Below, piece by piece: positions 11,471 through 23,038 of a DNA stretch of 64,000 nt. The position numbers and the translations under genes are program-made. The notes beneath the pieces were generated by a model. That model was not told where the DNA came from. It made no database searches and was given only the letters and a program-made list of their open reading frames with translations. The DNA is from Gossypium raimondii (Eukaryota; Streptophyta; Magnoliopsida; Malvales; Malvaceae): positions 34,319,733 through 34,383,732 of the forward strand of contig NC_068571.1 of NCBI RefSeq assembly GCF_025698545.1, in the 5' to 3' direction. Numbering within the stretch: the stretch's first letter is position 1; each line of letters opens with the position of its first letter.

Positions 11471-12149
11471 GAAAAAAATAATGTGTTGTGCCGTGATCGA
11501 GACATGAAGGGTGAAATGAAGGTATTGTCGGCAATCCAGCTAGCCAAGGATATTCTGTATGGTAGGAATATTGACTTGATAGATGTGAGTGCTATGCAGA
11601 CCCTCTTGGAAATGCTAAAGGGGCAGTAAACCTATATGAAGTCTATTGAGTCATTAAAGAGGCTACCATCTAAGAGAGAGGTGGGTTGTGCATCAAACTT
11701 TAGGGGTAAAATAGTGATGCAAACTGGTATTTTTTTATTTTGACTTACCATTGACTTGGTAAAAATACATGAGTCCTTTCAAAAATCTGAAGCGGATAAG
11801 TCGAGGGGCTTACAAACTAAAGTTAGTAGGAAGACTTAATGTGAACTCGGTGTTTAATATGGGGCATACCTAAGCTTATTTGTGTAGATCAAAAGGATCC
11901 CAATCAATGTAAGTCACAATGGGGGTAGGTAAGAGCGATGGCCTCTTACAATCAAGATGTACAGAAGAGAACAATTTGAATTAGGCGACAACGAAGACAT
12001 AAGTTGAGACAAATTCTTCGAGGAGCAGGACTACCCAATAGATAGACTAGCTGAGAATCATCCAAGGCATTGTGACCATTCCAAGACGAGTCAAATCAGT
12101 GTCATTATGAGGACGTGGCAAGGGCATCGCTAGAATGGGTGGGGGAGAA
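11471..12149 (+). other. Internal region without RT/integrase, ending in polypurine tract
   Basis: The region between the protease remnant and the 3' LTR shows no RT or integrase motif. It ends in GGGTGGGGGAGAA (12138-12150 area), a polypurine tract directly before the 3' LTR start TGTCATGGG. The last codons resemble the normal polyprotein end, so the loss is internal, not a 3' truncation. Confidence 0.6.
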
Positions 12150-12330
12150 TGTCATGGGCTGCAGATTGTAGCCCGAGACCACTGTATACAAAATGCCCCA
12201 TAGAGGTCAACTTATTAAATAAGGCTCATTTGACCCATATGAATTGACCCGATTTGTGAAAACCATAGAAAAACCCATCTACTTAAAACCTTTGTGGCCT
12301 AATGAAATACTCCAGTAAAACTAGAGTTAT
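12150..12330 (+). repeat. 3' LTR of gag-protease element, first part
   Basis: Matches the first 180 nt of the 5' LTR (shared GGTCAACTTATTAAAT and GTGGCCTAATGAA) until it is cut by TGTAACACCC at 12331. Confidence 0.8.
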
Positions 12331-12455
12331 TGTAACACCCAATTATCTTCATTGGCCCAAAATTTTAAGACAAATAGGGCTAAATTGAAAGGATTAACAA
12401 ATGGTCAGGCTCTACCGGGAAATTAAAAAGTTTTAGTGGCCAAATTGAGATTATT

Positions 12456-12645
12456 TGGATCTCAATTCTAGTTCTCTTAGGATGGAACTGGCTGGTTCCA
12501 AAGTAGAAGACAAAATGATTAAGGATGGAACTGGCTGGTTCCAAAGTAGAAGACAAAATTGAGATTATTTGGATCTCAATTCTAGTTCCCTTAGGATGGA
12601 ACTGGCTGGTTCCAAAGTAGAAGACAAAATGATTAAGGATTGAGG
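12456..12645 (+). repeat. Internal tandem duplication in giant LTR
   Basis: A block holding GATTATTTGGATCTCAATTC and GGAACTGGCTGGTTCCAAAG is present in two consecutive copies. A third copy of the GGAACTGGCTGG segment lies between them. The self-complementary GGAACTGGCTGGTTCC core could form a hairpin. Confidence 0.7.
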
Positions 12646-13254
12646 GTTGTGATGGCTAGTGAAGACCGTGCCTAGGGAGTATTTATAGGTGGTGTGAAGA
12701 AAGAATTTTCTTAATTTTGTTTATGATTCTTATTGTTTCCATAACATCATTTTCTTTAGACACTCTAAAGAAGTAGAAGATATAGCTGAAGGAAGCTCTA
12801 CATGTTGCAATATTTGTGAAAATTGAAGCCTAATAATAGAAAAATTTAGGAATTGATAAGCTTCCTTGCCTCTTTGTACTTATAGTTTGAAGAAAAAAGT
12901 GAAGTAGTAACTTTTAAAAGCTCCTACGTAATTTTGGATTCTGGGTTTTTAAGGGTTGGATACCTTTAGTTTAACCAATGAATGATTGTCATGCTTAGCT
13001 ACCAGGACGAAGAAGGCTCTGGCGTTTGGACAAGCTAAGCTGATGAGGATAAAAGAATCCAAGTGAGTTTTTGTACTTCATTTAATGGAATGTTTAGTAG
13101 TTGACTTGATTTTGTATTAAGTTCTATGATGATTAATGAAATTTGTTGATTGTGAATGATAAGTCTGCATAAAATTGCTTGATATATGGGTATCTACCAA
13201 TGTATTTCAAGTGCATGAAATATTTAGGCTTTCAAGTTTAAAAAGATGCACGAA

Positions 13255-13545
13255 TGAGAATTTCTGTTAGATATCGTCATACGGTGTTGTCGAGTGCAAA
13301 CTGTGATGTGGAAACCTCCAGGGCTTGCGGAAGAGACACTATGGTATTCAAGCATTAAGGTTAGGAATGACAAAATGGAGGAATGGGCAGAGGAATAGGG
13401 AAAATGAAATTCCGTTAAGATACCGCCATACGGTATTGCTGAATGCAAACCATGATATGCGAAGCTCCAGACCTTGCGGGGAGGGGGACACTTCAGAGTT
13501 TGAGCATCAAGGTGAAATGGGAAATAGGTCCTTTAGGATGACACC
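13255..13545 (+). repeat. Imperfect tandem pair, about 135 nt units
   Basis: Two diverged units share GTTAGATA/GTTAAGATACCG, CATACGGT, GAGTGCAAAC/GAATGCAAAC, CTCCAG..CTTGCGG and GCATTAAGGT/GCATCAAGGT. They lie within the giant LTR and directly precede the minisatellite. Confidence 0.55.
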
Positions 13546-13661
13546 GTGACGACAGTTATTAGGTTCCATAGAGTAACACCAAAATGGTGGTCAGCAAGCT
13601 CTATACAGCAACATCGCAATGGTAGTAAGATCCTAGTGGGCTACTTTTCGAAAGAGGTCTA

Positions 13662-13965
13662 ATGTGTAAACATAGAGTAGTCTACCGAGACAATAAACAC
13701 AGGGTAGTCTATCGGTACAGTAAACACATGGTAGTCCACCGGAACAGTAAACATGGGGTAGTTCACCGGGACAGTAAACACAGGGTAGTCTGTCGGTACA
13801 GTAAACATATGGTAGTCCATCGGAACAGTAAACATGGGGTAGTTCACCGGGACAGTAAATACAGGGTAGTCCACCAAGACAGTAAACACGGGGTAATCCG
13901 TTGGGATAGTAAACATGGGAAAGTCCTCCATGACATTAAAAATGGGTAGCTCAATTGGAAAGTTT
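13662..13965 (+). repeat. 27-nt minisatellite
   Basis: About eleven imperfect copies of a 27-nt unit of the type ACAGTAAACA-GGGGTAGTC-CACCGGG. Because 27 is a multiple of three, long open frames occur on both strands by arithmetic. These are not considered genes. Confidence 0.85.
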
Positions 13966-14451
13966 ACTGTCTAGGAGGAACGCTAAGGGTGAAGGTAGAG
14001 TTTGCGATGTGACTGGTACGATAAGTCACAAGAATGAATGAGCTTGGCATGTTTGAGGAACATAGACTATTGAGATAATGAGAGAATTAGCCAAAGATGG
14101 TGAATGGGGCCAAGAGAACGTCTCAACCCTAGTTAGGATGAAAAGAGGAAGAGACTCCTTAGATAAGGAGGTATACATAATGTACATCAAAACTAGTCCG
14201 TCGGGGGAGCTATGGGTCCCATATGGTTTAAGCTGACACAGAATAGGCTGTACCATAATACAATCATAAATTGTAAGTCAACAAAGAGTCAGCCAAAAGG
14301 TTGGGTAGGCTGATAAGAGTCTTCGTGGGAGGAAACGACTGCTCAAGGTTGAATGGTCAGTAAAGTTCGATGAAGAATAATGGATAACGGAGGTTCGTCC
14401 GAACCATGGGAAAATAGTAGAGATATTCTTGCTCTACCTAAGGTAGGAGCC

Positions 14452-17268
14452 TGTAACTCCCCTAACCCATATCGGTCGCTAAAATAAGGTTACAGAGCAT
14501 TACCAGAGTTTACAGATCAAACAGGAAAAATTTCAAATATTTCATATCATATAATATTTCGGTCAGAAACCAATCAACTTATACATATTTTCCCTTATTC
14601 AAGCCATCGAGACCCAAAATACATGTTAGAAACAAATCGGAACTAATTCAGAAACTCAAGAAAATTTTTGGATTACAATAAAAAAAATTCAAAGCTGCAG
14701 GGTTCACACGGCCGTGGGGTTAGGCCGTGTGACTCACACGGCCAAGAGACACGCCCGTGTCTTAGACCGTGTAACTTTCTGACTTGGGTCACACAGCCAA
14801 GCCACATGCCTGTGTGCCAGACCGTGTGCCCTTTCGAAATGACCTCGCACGCCCATGTGCTAGCCGTGTGTCTCACATGGCCAAGTCACACGCCCATGTG
14901 TCTGGCCGTGTGAACTCAAAATATACCTTATACAACAGGTTTACCATTCCCTGCAAGCTTGGACATTAAGTAATTCAAAAATCATTCGTCTAACCTGTTC
15001 AAAACACGATCAAACACATCCAAAACATATCAAAACAATCATCCTAGGTGCCTAACCAATATACCCTTATTGGTACCACAATTATATCATCAAATTATAT
15101 TATCAAAACATCATTCAACTTCAAATTATAAACATACCTAATTCAATCCATTTTGCCTAGTTTATGAGAACTTAAACATAAAATTAAATTCACATGCACC
15201 TATTTAGTTTTGGTTCAATTTACCATGCCAGTATATAACTTCAAACACAAACACAAACACATATTCATATGTATATACCAAACCAATATTAAACTTATAA
15301 CCTCATTTACAATCAAACCACAAAATAACTATTATTTAGACACTCTAGGTACATGCTGACACAAGGATAAACATCACCACATTTGAGTTCGGGATCGTTG
15401 TTGGATGCTGAATCAGTGATCAAAAGTTAAGTACCTAACCTGCACATGGAAAACAAAACTGTATGCTGAGTAAAACTCAGTGGTATTTCTATAATCTGAA
15501 TATTTAAAGACAAAATAATATAATAGGCACAATTAAATATTAAGCACAATTATATATTTAAAACCCACATTTATTTATATAATAGCATTAACCATTCCAT
15601 ACTCAACTCATAAATACATCATTTTATACCATACTCTATTCTCATCACTTGTTATATAATAGTTCTTCACAATTTGAACCTCATATCATTTGAAACAATA
15701 ACAATATCCAATTCTTGAATACATAATTCATGTGTCTCATTTTCATGTTTCAATTCACTATCCCATTTTCAATTCACATACAACATCATCCAATATCAAT
15801 CATAGTACCGTTTTATTTAATCACCCCTATTAACACGACTTAGACTCGGACGGATACACGGATCCAACCAACATACCAGTTTGCCACCCAGTGCCTCATC
15901 GGATAAATCTGAAGTAATAATTGTGTCTAGCGCTATATAAATTGACACCCAGTGTCTCATCGGTTAAACCGAAGTAAATTGGCACCCAGTGCCTCTTCGA
16001 CTCAAAGTCGAAAAAATCCCTGAACTCTTCCAATCTTATGGTATGCCATCTAAATCCGACTCAGCCCGATACAGTTAATAGGGTTCCAATTTACTTTCCA
16101 AATACAACAAATATCCAATATCCAATATCCAATATCCAAATTTCACATTAACACATATATTCATTTCAGTTCAGTAATCAATACATTCAATATGTATCTA
16201 CCAATACAATCCATTTCAATCGATTATCAAATGTCAATTACTCACATCAACACTTACCATATGCATTAAATTGAATTACAACAATTAACAACTAAGTTCA
16301 GATTATAGAAATACAAACCAGGAATTCCGAGCTATTCCACGTCAACTTTATCTTTCCCCTTTTTAGTTGAGGATTCCGATACGACGTTAGCTATGAAATT
16401 AAAACAATTAAAATTCATCAATACAACACAATTCAATTTCATATTGAATATTTCAATTTTTACTCAATATTTGTTTAAATTCTAATTTAGTCCCTAAACC
16501 GAGACTAATTTTTATTCTTCAAATTTAATTCTTTATTTTCATGCAAATTTCACTTTAAACCAAATTAACTCCTATTTTCACTTAATCCCTAAATTTCAAA
16601 ATTTCCACAATTTAGTCCCTATTACTCAAAATTTACAATTTATTCTACAATTCAATCCTTTTTCATTTCTAACTTTTAAACCTATCAATTTAACCCCTAA
16701 TACTAAAATTATTCAACATTAACAACATTTAAAAACTCAATAATTGCTAAAATTTCGACATGATTCGGGTAGCACTTAACACCGGGATTCCAAAAACATA
16801 AAAATTACATGAAAAAGGGACTAAATTGACTAACCAATTGAATTTGGAAACTTTGAAACCCCTAAGCCTTACGTTTCTTCTTTCTTTCCCTTTTTTCTTT
16901 CTGCTTCGTTTGGCTTTTTTCTTTTTTTCTTTTATTCATTCATTCTTTTATTACTTTTGTTTTATTATAATGATATAATATATATAAATACTTAATACTT
17001 AAGATTTTATATTATAATATATATTAAATTTATAAATATCTTACCTAATGCTGCTTCATTAAAGAACAATGACATAATTGCTTCTTTAGTCCTTTTAATT
17101 GTTCTTATACCTAATTATTCTTAATTCATGCAAATTCTCTTAACCAAAACCTAATTAACTACACAACTAGATTCGTAAATATTTATAATAAATATTTACA
17201 AATCTGATTTACGGGAATGGAGTCCTAGAAATATACTTTTCGACACCCTCGACTATCAAGTTGTTACA
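14452..17268 (-). mobile_element. Innermost solo LTR (Gypsy-type), inverted
   Basis: Begins TGTAACTCCCC and ends AAGTTGTTACA, flanked by GAGCC (14447-14451) and AAGCC (17269-17273), a one-mismatch TSD. Motif order (CACCCAGTGCCTCATCGG repeats at 15890-15990, C/G-rich ACGGCCGTGTG palindromes at 14700-14920, U5-like end on the left) indicates minus orientation. No coding region or second LTR is seen, so it is a solo LTR of 2.8 kb. Confidence 0.75.
14705..14915. repeat. Palindromic ACGGCCGTGTG cluster
   Basis: Repeated self-complementary motifs (CACACGGCC, GGCCGTGTG, ACACGCCCGTGT) at short intervals in the LTR. A very similar cluster lies at 38935-39195 in solo LTR B. Confidence 0.8.
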
Positions 17269-18078
17269 AAGCCATATGTATGCATGATGAAGCATTTTAA
17301 GGAATGGACGAAAAGGGTGGGTGCAATAGGGGTCACATTGTAAGCATCATTTCCTCAAGGAAAAGAGAATGTATTCGGGTATGGACCTGTGTTTACAACA
17401 ATGATTTGGGTATCGCTGAGTGTCGCCAGCCAGGAGAATTGAATACAAGAATCAGAGAGGTGGGTCAGTGATAAATAGGGTCAGACCCCACTAAGAAATC
17501 ATGATTATAGCCAAATAAGGGATCTAAGTCCACCAATAAATGGTTCAAAATGCCTAGGGCATGGGCCTTGCCAACTAGGTTCGCGAAATCTCCTATGAAA
17601 GCTAGGGAGTTTAATTTTGAACCAGAATACTTAATTTCTTAAAAAATTATAGGATCTTATACGTATACATGTATGGATCTCACTAAGTTCTCTCGAACTT
17701 ATAAAATTAAAGCTTGAATGCAGGTTAGATAGTGACCCGGACAAATCAAAAAGGACAAAGCCAAACCCAGCCAAAGTTAAGTGGTGTGCAGTAGTTGTTC
17801 ATGTATATAGAAAGACACCCGTGGAGGTCTCACCTCATGGTCTAAGTTGATTATACACGTTATCGAGCCTCAATCCAGAAATTATAAATATTTGTTGGAA
17901 TCCAAGTCTTAAGAATTTATTACCAGTTTTGTACAATTTGTATTAACAACTAGAATTTTAAAAGTTGAGTTGTTTAAGTATGAAATTAAATTGGAAATCA
18001 AAATTTCGTTAAGTCCTTCGGGTTAGTGTACCATCCAGTACCCGGACCCGGTGATCAGGTAAGGTATAAGGTGTTACA

Positions 18079-18493
18079 GTTACTAGGGTAAATAGTGTAA
18101 ATCCTAAAGAGATAAAATTATATAGAGTTTAAATCCCTTAGGAATCTTAATTGTAGATGGGAACTAATCTTATTTGTTGATGTAAATCGATCTGTACCGT
18201 TGGATTTCGGAGAGCTCAACTATAAATAGAGGCATCCCCCTTCATTTGTAATCACTTTATTCTTTCTGAGTTAATATATTAAGAGCATTTAGTGGTCTGC
18301 ACTCTCTTTTTGTGGCTTTTTTTGTTCGTAGCTTCTTCCTTTTCAAAGTTTACTTATGTTTTCCTTCAGTGCCTTAGAGGAATTCTACGAGAATCCTCAC
18401 ATTACGAGAGTTAGGCTGACTTAGGCACATTTAAAGTGAAAGAATCGCCTAAGGCCACGCTGTTTGCAAGATGAAAAGTCTATCCCTGTGACA
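18079..18493 (+). repeat. 3' LTR of gag-protease element, second part
   Basis: Resumes the 5' LTR match after the nested insert (GGTAAATAGTGTAAATCCTA, TGTAATCA...TTCATTCTTT and the terminal AAGTCTA-CCC--GTGACA). It contains the TATA-like ACTATAAATAGAGG. Confidence 0.8.
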
Positions 18494-18497
18494 CTAG

Positions 18498-19029
18498 TAG
18501 ATAATTACAACTCAAGCCATGAATTTAGAAGTTGTTTAGTTTTACTTAGATAAAATTTGATAGAAAGTTTGGTTATGTTTGGGTTTATAGATTTAGATTC
18601 ATGCAAGCTAACATGAATTAAGTTTATGGTAGAATAAGTTAATATTATAGTAGAAAATGTCAATTTAAGCTTAAGTTAAGCTTAAATTTATTTAGTTAAT
18701 TTTATGTCATTAAGGATCAAATTGCATAAACTGAAAGTTGTTAAAATTTTTTCTATAGAATGGAAGTATGAGGTCCCTAGTGACTAAATTCAAAGTCAGA
18801 TTTCAAATCGATAATGAATATCGAAATATACAAGCATTTTGAATAATAGAGTTTATAGGGACTAAATTAAATAAATGCATATCAGGTTTAAATTGAATGT
18901 GTGATTAGTTTAATGTGTGGTTTTAACTTTGTATTAATGTTTTAATCTGTCGAGAAATAAAGGGAAGGTGAAAATCATCGAAAACTAGCTATTTTGGTTT
19001 GTACTATCATAATTTGTTTTACCACCAAA
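18498..19029. other. Gene-less LTR-like flank
   Basis: No coding region. AT-rich, with phrases such as GGGACTAAATTAAATAAATG that are usual in cotton Gypsy LTRs. It is interrupted at 19030 by the inverted-repeat element and may continue after 21079. Confidence 0.4.
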
Positions 19030-21079
19030 TGTAATACCCCATATACGGCCTAGACATTACACACAGATTATGGAGGTTACGTCTTACAAGCATAAGAGAC
19101 AAATGTTTAATTTTCTTGAAAACCAATTTTAATGGAAAGAAAAGTAATTAAAATAAATTTTTGAAAACATAGTAATTGTCTAAAACCACAGCTTATATCA
19201 TATTACTAAAACCAAAACCAATTTATTGGTACATTTGCGAGATAAATCACTTTAAGAAATTTCAATTAAACTAGCAGCGAAAAACCTTACAGCATACCGT
19301 TTGTAAAATCATGATTCTTTTTCTTTTAATTATCTTAAATTTAACGTCATTAAAAAGGAAAAAGGCTTTTGTGTAATAAAAACCAAAAAGGTCTTAATGA
19401 TCTAAACAAATCATAAAATGTCCAAAAATAAAAAAAAACCCCCAAGAAAAGTCCAGAATGTCCATATTAACAAGAAAAATAAGTGAAATCCATAGTACTA
19501 AAACCAAAACCGTAAAACCTTAGCTCCAGAGTCGCCGTCCTATCCTAAGTCGGAGGATCACCTGAAACAGACCCACCAGATTTTATAGAATTTGATTTAA
19601 ACTCAACATCCAACATATAGCAAGTAACAAAAATATTCCACGTTTGCGCAGCACAAGATTCGAACACTAAACCTAAAGGGTAAGTCACTGGGCAATTTTG
19701 AAACTGCCCATGTTTTCGCAATTTTATCAAATTTTGAAAAAGTTCTTGGGGCATTTTCACATACATGATTACCGGTTTGATGAAACCCGCAACAAACACA
19801 CTCCAAATCCTACATATAATGTCAAACGAACTGATTGCAACTCAAATAAATTCCAAAATCTTACTCGAAACTACCCTTTTTTCCTTAAAGAAACAATCCC
19901 AAATTCATAATTGTATACTTCACACAAAATAGCAAACAAACGCAACGATCACCCCGTGGAAGGATCTTGATTCGTAACCTCTTCACCTAATAAGAACAAC
20001 CAATCGAAAACTTAACAGTGTATAACACGAAAACAACACTAAAACTCATCCTTAAAAATATGTATGCATGATATATGATTATGATTTTTTTATGTTTAGG
20101 GGTGGGATATGATATGATGGAGGAAGTGCTATATGTCAGTTTACACGGCAAATATGGTTGCTAGACTGCAAATTTATATATGGCAGCTCAACTGCAATTA
20201 TATGATGGCACATCACCACATACTGGCGTGATTGGATGGATGGACTCTAATAATCCTATATGGTGTGATTGGGTGGACAGAGATGGTGTGTTGCAGATGG
20301 GGGTAGGACATGATATGATATGTTATGTTACGGTATGACATGATATGATATGATACATTATAATATGTTATGATATGATATGCTATGTTACGTTACGATA
20401 TGATATGATACATTATAATATGTTTTGTTATGATATGATTTGGTTTGAATTCTAATATGTTATGAGATGAATTGATAATTATAACTACTTATATTCGAAT
20501 TGTAGGCCAAAACACACACTGGCCTTTAAGCTCTCACCTTTGTTGCTTTACTTTAGGTGATCCTCTGACTTAGGATAGGACAACGATTCTGGAGCTCGAG
20601 TTTCACGTTTGTGGTTTTAGTACTATGGATTTCACTTATTTTTCTTGTTAATATGGACATTCTGGACTTTTCTTGAGTTTTGTTTATTTTTAGACATTTT
20701 ATGATTTGTTTAGATCATTAGGACCTTTCTGGTTTTTATTACACAAAAGCCTTTTCCTTTTTAATGACACTTAACTTAAGAAAACTAAAAAAAAGGGAAT
20801 CGTGTTTTTAAAAACGAAATGCTGTAAGTTTTTTCGCTGCAAGTTTAATTGAAATTTCTTAAAGTGATTTATCTTGCAAATGTACTAATAAATTGGTTTT
20901 GGTTTTAGTAACATGATATAAGCTGTGGTTTCAAAAAATTTCTATGTTTTCAAAAAGTTATTTTAATTACTTTTCTTTTCGCTAAAATTGGTTTTCAACA
21001 AAATTAAACATTTGTTTCTTATGCTTGTACGATGTAATCTCCATAATCCGATTGTAACGTCTAACGGGTAAGTTTGACA
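19030..21079. repeat. Large foldback structure with about 540-nt inverted arms
   Basis: 19030-19570 and about 20545-21079 are imperfect reverse complements over their whole length. Examples are TCCTAAGTCGGAGGATCACC on the left against GGTGATCCTCTGACTTAGGA on the right, and ACAAGCATAAGAGACAAATG against CATTTGTTTCTTATGCTTGT. The outer ends read TGTAATACC and GTTTGACA. Neither a TSD nor a transposase was found. It could be a foldback transposon, or two LTR copies in opposite orientation. The transcript would form a long hairpin. Confidence 0.75.
20080..20470. repeat. TATGATATGATA microsatellite-like tract
   Basis: Irregular repeats of ATATGATATGAT, TGTTATG and CATTATAATATG inside the loop of the inverted repeat. 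No gene recognised. Confidence 0.7.
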
Positions 21080-22758
21080 GGTACGTATATGTATATGAAA
21101 TTCGTTATAATGCTAAAATAATTACCTACTTGGTTGTCAAATTGAGAAGTATGTGGAAATACATGTATTAATATTGAAAAAGTATGAGTTTTCCCTATTA
21201 AACAATGCTAGACATAGCCAGAGTATAGTTGGCATGCCACATGATTTGTATATGTATTAGTGGGAGCATTCTAGCACTACGATGCAATTCATTTTGGATC
21301 TACGGTGCAATTCATTTTGGCACATTGGTGCATTACATTCTGTGGAGTGTTAGGGGGATCATTGCATTTATGCCTAATCAACACTTCGATGCTTATTGTG
21401 GAGTGTTAGGGGATTAATTTGCATACCCATACTTGTGTCTACATCCAGTTAATAGAGGCTAAAAAGAAATGTTTAATATGCCATTCTGATTATGGAAATG
21501 ATATTATATCTAGATTCGTTGATAAAAGATCATTCAAAGTTTAATATACGAAGATAATCATGTTGAAATGATTGTAAGATAATTTTGATATTGGAATTGT
21601 TGCAAAGAAGTGATATATTGAGATTATTAATATTTGATTTAATGTATTCGTTGTATGTTACTAGTTTAATAGTTTATATTTGAATTCAAATTATGTTAGT
21701 TTCACTGAGTATGTGATACTCAACACACAAATTGGTTTACTTCTGTGCCCAAGATCTATTTAGGTTTCTAGAATGGGTTAGAATTTGCCAACATTCAAGT
21801 CTTCAACTCTCAGCTCATCAAATCCTTGTAATGATCTTGTTTTGTTATGAAATATATATGTGGCATGTACCTAGGTCTTTTGGAGTATTTTGAAGTCCTT
21901 ATAATGTTTTGAGTTGTAAATATTTTAATGGTGTTTGTGTTGGTAATATGGTGAACTTAAATTGCTTAGTTTGGTTAGTTTAAACTATGTTTTAGTTTAC
22001 TTTACTATTTAGCCATATTTGATATAAGTTGGTGTTTACAATGCATGAATTTAAGTTATTGGAATTTTTATAAGCTAAGTAAATATACTTTAGGTTGGTA
22101 TGATATTAGCATGTTTTAGGTGACAATTAGGTACCATTTTTATGCTTGAAATATTGCATTTTTAAACCATTTGGTACATTGGTCTCGATACATATAGATC
22201 ATGTCTCGAGACACTATGAGCAAAAATGACCAATTTATGCATTTCTAGGTAAATGTCTCGAGCCATGTTCAACAGGTCTCAAGACAATGAATTGTAGACC
22301 TCGAGATAAGTACTCAATGGTCTCAAGACGAGTAAACATTGAACCTAAATAAGTTTTGCCCTATTCTAGGTCTCAAGACATCCAAACATTGAAGCTAAAA
22401 TGGCGAAACAGGGGAGGCTTGTCTCAAGAGTGACATCATCGAAGCAAAATTTCTAAACATAAATTACAGTCTGTCTCGAGACATGAAGACCCCTATATCG
22501 AGACATCATGCTAAACTTTTATGAATAGAGTTTTGATTCGAATCTTAACTCTATCAAATGTAATCTTGTAATCCTATTTATAGAATTATATAACATTGAA
22601 TCATCATGTTTATGTTGATAATTGTGATTGTATGAGCTTTTTATGAATTGATATCAAATTGTTTGAAAAAATTACTTGAAATAGTTTAGTTGCTTCGATA
22701 ATGTAATGTGATGTCGCGCACTCAGATCTGACAAGCGGATCAAGTGTAGGGTGCCACA
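21080..22758 (+). repeat. LTR-like sequence ending in GGTGCCACA
   Basis: No coding region. Contains GGTGCAATTCATTTTGG/GATGCAATTCATTTTGG duplicates near 21280-21320, a cluster of CTCGAGACA palindromes (22180-22510) and a GC-rich end AGGGTGCCACA at 22758. These are typical of a Gypsy LTR. Its left end is unclear because of the adjoining inverted repeat. Confidence 0.45.
22185..22510. repeat. CTCGAGACA palindrome cluster
   Basis: TGTCTCGAGACA-like and GTCTCAAGACA-like motifs recur about a dozen times in 330 nt. The core TCTCGAGA is self-complementary. Confidence 0.75.
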
Positions 22759-22763
22759 GTTGA

Positions 22764-22995
22764 AGAGTTGTCTGGTCTACTCCTGTTTCTTCTAATTTAT
22801 TTTGTTATTTGTTGGCCTTTTGTTTAAGGTTGGTTGTGACCTTTGCTGAAAGGCCGTTAGTGTCTTTTTTTTACTTTGTCGGATCTGGCTATTGTTCACT
22901 CGATTACTTATTTTCGAGTTTGGTTTGACCTTGCGATGGTCTTATTGTTTCCTTTCCTTATTATGGAATTTCCTTAATGATGTTATAATAGTTGC

Positions 22996-23038
<43 letters not shown>

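Larger units (their letters stand above)
12331..18078 (+). mobile_element. Giant solo LTR (Gypsy-type), inserted in the 3' LTR
   Basis: The insert begins TGTAACACCC and ends AGGTGTTACA. It is flanked by GTTAT (12326-12330) and GTTAC (18079-18083), a TSD with one mutation. Removing it restores the continuity of the host LTR (GAGTTA...CTAG/GTAAATAG). No internal coding region or second LTR was found, so it is best read as a solo LTR of about 2.9 kb, itself split by the element at 14452-17268. A TATA-like GGAGTATTTATAGG (about 12675) and the GGACCCGGTGATC motif near the 3' end are typical of cotton Gypsy LTRs. Confidence 0.75.
9085..18493 (+). mobile_element. Ty3-type LTR retrotransposon, gag-protease only, with nested inserts
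   Basis: 5' LTR 9085-9683, primer binding site at 9686, gag plus protease region, purine tract before 12150, and a 3' LTR split into 12150-12330 and 18079-18493. The LTR starts TGTCAC and ends GTGACA (6-nt terminal inverted repeat). CTAG flanks both sides (9081-9084 and 18494-18497), a candidate 4-nt TSD. No reverse transcriptase or integrase was found between protease and 3' LTR. It is therefore a gag-only (TR-GAG-like) or internally deleted element. In one aligned stretch of about 125 nt the two LTRs differ at roughly one position in six, so the insertion is old. Confidence 0.8.

Noticed and set aside
13659..13949. Open frames on both strands with 9-residue periodic proteins
   Set aside because: Produced by the 27-nt minisatellite; the period is a multiple of three and nothing else supports a gene.
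19545..19910. Small Cys-containing frames in the left arm of the foldback
   Set aside because: They do not persist in the complementary right arm and match nothing I recognise. They lie in LTR-like repeat DNA.
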